Under the pieces are notes generated by a model. It worked only from the letters and a program-made list of their open reading frames with translations, searched no databases and was not told the DNA's origin. DNA of 64,000 bases from Hydractinia symbiolongicarpus (Eukaryota; Cnidaria; Hydrozoa; Anthoathecata; Hydractiniidae). Positions 59,701-64,000 of the stretch are shown piece by piece; the first letter of the stretch is position 1; each line of letters opens with the position of its first letter. The DNA lies in contig NC_079877.1 of assembly GCF_029227915.1 (NCBI RefSeq), positions 36,731,851 to 36,795,850 of the forward strand, in the 5' to 3' direction. The position numbers were made by a program, and so were the translations under genes.

Positions 59701-62700
59701 TCTGAAAATGAGTTTACTCGCAGGGTACTTTCTTTGTATACTTTCGACTATACGGGCCGAGTCCGGGATTTACGGGAAATCGCGGGTTTTCGTTTGTCGG
59801 CGATTAAACTTCTTTTATTCCGCGTCTCATCAAAAATGAAAACATTTTTGAAAACTACAAGTCTCATGCGTTTTAGTGGTGAAAAGATAATTTAAAAAAT
59901 CGTTCTGGAAATGAGTTTACTCGCAGGGTACTTTCTTTGTATACTTTCGACTATACGGGCCGAGTCCGGGATTTACGGGAAATCGCGGGTTTTCGTTTGC
60001 CGGCGATTAAACTTCTTTTATTCAGCGTCTCATCAAAAATGAAAACATTTTTGAAAACTACAAGTCTCATGCGTTTTTATGGTGAAAAGATAATTTAAAA
60101 AATCGTTCGGGAAATGAGTTTACTCCCTGGGTAGTTTCTTTGTATACTTTTGACTTTACGGGCCGAGTCCGGGATTTACGGGAAATCGCGGGTTTTCGTT
60201 TGCCAGCGATTAAACTTCTTTTATTCCGCGTCTCATCAAAAATGAAAACATTTTTGAAAACTACAAGTCTCATGCGTTTTAGTGGTGAAAAGATAATTTA
60301 AAAAATCGTTCTGGAAATGAGTTTACTCACAGGGTACTTTCTTTGTATATATTCGACTATACGGGCCAAGCCCGGGATTTACGGGAAATCGCGGGTTTTC
60401 GTTTGCCGGCGATTAAACTTCTTTTATTCAGCGTCTCATCAAAAATGAAAACATTTTTGAAAACTACAAGTCTCATGCGTTTTTATGGTGAAAAGATAAT
60501 TTAAAAAATCGTTCGGGAAATGAGTTTACTCCCTGGGTAGTTTCTTTGTATACTTTTGACTTTACGGGCCGAGTCCGGGATTTACGGGAAATCGCGGGTT
60601 TTCGTTTGCCAGCGATTAAACTTCTTTTATTCCGCGTCTCATCAAAAATGAAAACATTTTTGAAAACTACAAGTCTCATGCGTTTTAGTGGTGAACAGAT
60701 AATTTAAAAAATCGTTCTGGAAATGAGTTTACTCACAGGGTACTTTCTTTGTATATATTCGACTATACGGGCCAAGCCCGGGATTTACGGGAAATCGCGC
60801 GTTTTGGTTTGCCGGCGATTAAACTTCTTTTATTCAGCGTCCCATCAAAAATTAAAACATTTTTGAAAACTACAAGTCTCATGCGTTTTAGTGGTGAAAA
60901 AATAATTTAAAAAATCGTTCGGGAAATGAGTTTACTCCCTGGGTAGTTTCTTTGTATACTTTTGACTATACGGGCCGAGTCCGGGATTTACGGGAAATCG
61001 CGGGTTTTCGTTTGCCAGCGATTAAACTTCTTTTATTCCGCGTCTCATCAAAAATGAAAACATTTTTGAAAACTACAAGTCTCATGCGTTTTAGTGGTGA
61101 AAAGATAATTTAAAAAATCGTTCTGGAAATGAGTTTACTCACAGGGTACTTTCTTTGTATATACTCGACTATACGGGCCAAGCCCGGGATTTACGGGAAA
61201 TCGCGCGTTTTCGTTTGCCGGCGATTAAACTTCTTTTATTCAGCGTCCCATCAAAAATTAAAACATTTTTGAAAACTACAAGTCTCATGCGTTTTAGTGG
61301 TGAAAAAATAATTTAAAAAATCGTTCGGGAAATGAGTTTACTCCCTGGGTAGTTTCTTTGTATACTTTTGACTATACGGGCCTAGTCCGGGATTTACGGG
61401 AAATTGCGGGTTTTCGTTTGCCAGCGATTAAACTTCTTTTATTCCGCGTCTAATCAAAAATGAAAACATTTTTGAAAACTACAAGTCTCATGCGTTTTAG
61501 TGGTGAAAAGATAATTTATAAAATCGTTCTGGAAATGAGTTTACTCACAGGGTACTTTCTTTGTATATATATTCGACTATACGGGCCAAGACCGGGATTT
61601 ACGGGAAATTGCGGGTTTTCGTTTGCCAGCGATTAAACTTCTTTTATTCAGCGTCCCATCAAAAATTAAAACATTTTTGAAAACTACAAGTCTCATGCGT
61701 TTTAGTGGTGAAAAAATAATTTAAAAAATCGTTCGGGAAATGAGTTTACTCCCTGGGTAGTTTCTTTGTATACTTTTGACTATACGGGCCTAGTCCGGGA
61801 TTTACGGGAAATCGCGGGTTTTCGTTTGCCAGCGATTAAACTTCTTTTATTCCGCGTCTAATCAAAAATGAAAACATTTTTGAAAACTACAAGTCTCATG
61901 CGTTTTAGTGGTGAAAAGATAATTTAAAAAATCGTTCTGGAAATGAGTTTACTCACAGGGTACTTTCTTTGTATATATATTCGACTATACGGGCCAAGCC
62001 CGGGATTTACGGGAAACCGCGCGTTTTCGTTTGCCGGCGATTAAACTTCTTTTATTCAGCGTCCCATCAAAAATTAAAACATTTTTGAAAACTACAAGTC
62101 TCATGCGTTTTAGTGGTGAAAAAATAATTTAAAAAATCGTTCGGGAAATTAGTTTACTCCCTGGGTACTTTATTTGTATACATTCGACTATACGGGCCTA
62201 GCTCGGGATTTACGGAAAATCGCTAGTTTTCGTTTGCCGGCGATTAAACCTCTTTCATTAGGCGTCTCATCAAAAATGAAAACATTTTTGAAAACTACAA
62301 GTCTCATGCGTTTTAGTGGCGAAAAAATAATTTAAAAAATCGTTCTGGAAATGAGTTTACTCCCTGAGTACTTTCTTTGTATACTTTTGACTATACGAGC
62401 CGAGTCCGGGATTTACGGGAAATCGTTGTTTTTCGTTTGCCGGCGATTAAACTTCTTTTATTCAGCGTCTCATCAAAAATGAAAACATTTTTGAAAACTA
62501 CAAGTCTTATGCCTTTTAGTGGTGAAAAAATAATTTAAAAAAATCGTTCGGGGAATGAGTTTACTCCCTGGGTAGTTTCTTTGTATACTTTTGACTATAC
62601 GGGCCGAGTCCGGGATTTACGGGAAATCGCGAGTTTTCGTTTGCCAGCGATTAAACTTCTTTTATTCCGCGTCTTATCAAAAATGAAAACATTTTTGAAA

Positions 62701-64000
62701 ACTACAAGTCTCATGCGTTTTAGTGGTGAAAAGATAATTTAAAAAATCGTTCTGGAATAGAGTTTACTCACAGGGTACTTTCTTTGTATATATTCGACTA
62801 TACGGGCCAAGCCCGGGATTTACGGGAAATCGCGCGTTTTCGTTTGCCGGCGATTAAACTTCTTTTATTCAGCGTCCCATCAAAAATTAAAACATTTTTG
62901 AAAACTACAAGTCTCATGCGTTTTAGTGGTGAAAAAATAATTTAAAAAATCGTTCGGGAAATGAGTTTACTCCCTGGGTAGTTTCTTTGTATACTTTTGA
63001 CTATACGGGCCTAGTCCGGGATTTACGGGAAATCGCGGGTTTTCGTTTGCCAGCGATTAAACTTCTTTTATTCCGCGTCTAATCAAAAATGAAAACATTT
63101 TTGAAAACTACAAGTCTCATGCGTTTTAGTGGTGAAAAGATAATTTAAAAAATCGTTCTGGAAATGAGTTTACTCACAGGGTACTTTCTTTGTATATATA
63201 TTCGACTATACGGGCCAAGCCCGGGATTTACGGGAAACCGCGCGTTTTCGTTTGCCGGCGATTAAACTTCTTTTATTCAGCGTCCCATCAAAAATTAAAA
63301 CATTTTTGAAAACTACAAGTCTCATGCGTTTTAGTGGTGAAAAAATAATTTAAAAAATCGTTCGGGAAATGAGTTTACTCCCTAGATACTTTCTTTGTAT
63401 ACTTTTGGCTATACGGGCCGAGTCCAGGATTTACGGGAATTCGCGGGTTTTCGTTTGCCGGCGATTAAACTTCTTTTATTCAGCGTCTCATCAAAAATGA
63501 AAACATTTTTGAAAACTACAAGTCTCATGCGTTTTAGTGGTGAAAAGATAATTTAAAAAATCGTTCTGGAAATGAGTTTACTCGCAGGGTACTTTCTTTG
63601 TATACTTTCGACTATACGGGCCGAGTCCGGGATTTACGGGAAATCGCGGGTTTTCGTTTGTCGGCGATTAAACTTCTTTTATTCCGCGTCTCATCAAAAA
63701 TGAAAACATTTTTGAAAACTACAAGTCTCATGCGTTTTAGTGGTGAAAAGATAATTTAAAAAATCGTTCTGGAAATGGGTTTACTCGCAGGGTACTTTCT
63801 TTGTATACTTTCGACTATACGGGCCGAGTCCGGGATTTACGGGAAATCGCGGGTTTTCGTTTGCCGGCAATTAAACTTCTTTTATTCAGCGTCTCATCAA
63901 AAATGAAAACATTTTTGAAAACTACAAGTCTCATGCGTTTTTATGGTGAAAAGATAATTTAAAAAATCGTTCGGGAAATGAGTTTACTCCCTGGGTAGTT
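56710..64000 (+). repeat. Large right-flank duplication, unit 3.66 to 3.86 kb
   Basis: From about 56.71 kb a long run of monomers recurs from about 60.37 kb to the window edge. Displacement is 3659 at GCGTTTTTATGG (56818, 60477) and at ATAATTTATAAAA (57852, 61511). It becomes 3864 at GGAATAGAG (58891, 62755) and TCCAGGATTTACG (59560, 63424). The 205-base difference is one A' monomer missing from the first copy near 58.2 kb. An additional 406-bp dimer repeat joins the copies (GCGTTTTTATGG at 60071 and 60477). The second copy is cut by the end of the window. Confidence 0.87.
58196..58216 (+). other. Chimeric monomer marking loss of one 205-bp monomer
   Basis: GCGTCTAATCAAAAATTAAAAC joins the B-type signature GCGTCTAATC to the A-type signature AAAAATTAAAAC. 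In the sister copy these are in separate monomers (about 61.86 and 62.07 kb). The join lies in the shared ATCAAAAAT. Confidence 0.88.

Larger units (their letters stand above)
1..64000 (+). repeat. Satellite DNA array of ~203-bp monomers filling the window
   Basis: Successive TTTACTC landmarks fall at 1, 204, 407, 610 and 813, and this spacing of 203 continues to the right edge, where the landmark is at 63983. Some subtypes are 202, 204 or 205 bp through one- or two-base indels. Every stretch I read is a monomer variant; no unique spacer or unrelated insertion was seen. All monomers have the same polarity except 5736-6465. The first half of the monomer has a GC-rich CpG-bearing stretch and the second half is A/T-tract rich. 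Long pure arrays like this are known from eukaryotic centromeres and heterochromatin; that this array is centromeric is an inference. The array runs off both edges. The family and organism are not recognised. Confidence 0.98.

Noticed and set aside
60067-60679. Identical 68-codon minus-strand frames at 60067-60273 and 60473-60679
   Set aside because: A 406-bp A-B dimer duplication. The frames depend on the GCGTTTTTATGG variant that alters a stop.
1-64000. CRISPR array
   Set aside because: Repeats are ~203 bp, directly abutting, with no unique spacers and with graded divergence.
1-64000. Transposon, SINE or LTR origin within the window
   Set aside because: No target-site duplications, terminal repeats, poly-A ends, reverse transcriptase or transposase coding sequence, or polymerase III A/B boxes were seen. 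Polarity and register are constant apart from one inversion.
1-64000. Telomeric or subtelomeric sequence
   Set aside because: No tandem TTAGGG, TTTAGGG or TTAGG runs; isolated ATTAGG in type C monomers is part of the satellite.
1-64000. Bacterial or phage content (promoters, ribosome binding sites, origins)
   Set aside because: GTATAC and TATA-like strings recur in every monomer as part of the repeat and sit upstream of no gene, so they are not called as regulatory sites.

Overview
The whole 64 kb window is one satellite DNA array. It consists of about 315 head-to-tail copies of a monomer of about 203 bp, with no unique sequence, gene, RNA gene, transposon or telomere repeat visible anywhere. 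Long, pure tandem satellite of this kind is typical of eukaryotic centromeric or pericentromeric (or other heterochromatic) DNA. The species and lineage cannot be told from the sequence, and I do not recognise the monomer as a named family. Each monomer is bipartite. A CpG-containing GC-rich part lies roughly at monomer positions 35-100, counting from the TTTACTC that I use as position 1. An A/T-tract-rich part follows.

Monomers fall into recognisable subtypes. A has TCACAGGG, TATATTCGAC and CCAAGCCCGGG. B has CCTGGGTAGT, CCGAGTCCGGG and TTCCGCGTCT. C has CCTAGCTCGG and CATTAGGCG. D has ACGAGCCGAG and ATCGTTGTTTTTCG. E has CCTAGATAC and TTGGCTATAC. F has CGCAGGGTAC and CTTTCGAC. G has GACTAAACGGG and GGAATCGCGGA. 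H has TATACTCGAC and CCAAGCACGG. They are arranged in higher-order repeats (HORs) that change along the window.

Layout: 1-812, A/B dimers; 813-14280, four diverged copies of a long HOR (A-C-D-B-A'-E-F and further monomers) separated by A/B-type monomers; about 14.2-20.1 kb, H/G-rich HORs with displacements of 2231 and 811 bp; 20.5-23.2 kb, a 7-mer of 1420 bp; 25.3-28.5 kb, a pentamer of about 1015 bp; 28-40.6 kb, nested recent duplications at displacements of 4867, 2027 and 6894 bp plus a 7-mer; 40.6-50.3 kb, mixed H/G/F/E monomers; 50.4-64 kb, a return to the A/B/C/D/E alphabet, with tandem units of 1612 bp and about 3.7-3.9 kb. The C and D subtypes occur only in the two flanks and H only in the middle, so the array looks layered.

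The one break in polarity is an inverted block of about 730 bp at 5736-6465. It is flanked by two forward copies of the same surrounding sequence and makes a 95-bp perfect inverted repeat. The array's next copy shows what the uninterrupted sequence looked like, so both breakpoints can be read to within a few bases. This inversion, the layering, and per-monomer secondary-structure motifs (an extended G-quadruplex motif and a 9-bp dyad) are the main points of interest. All open reading frames are short by-products of repeat variants and none is called as a gene.
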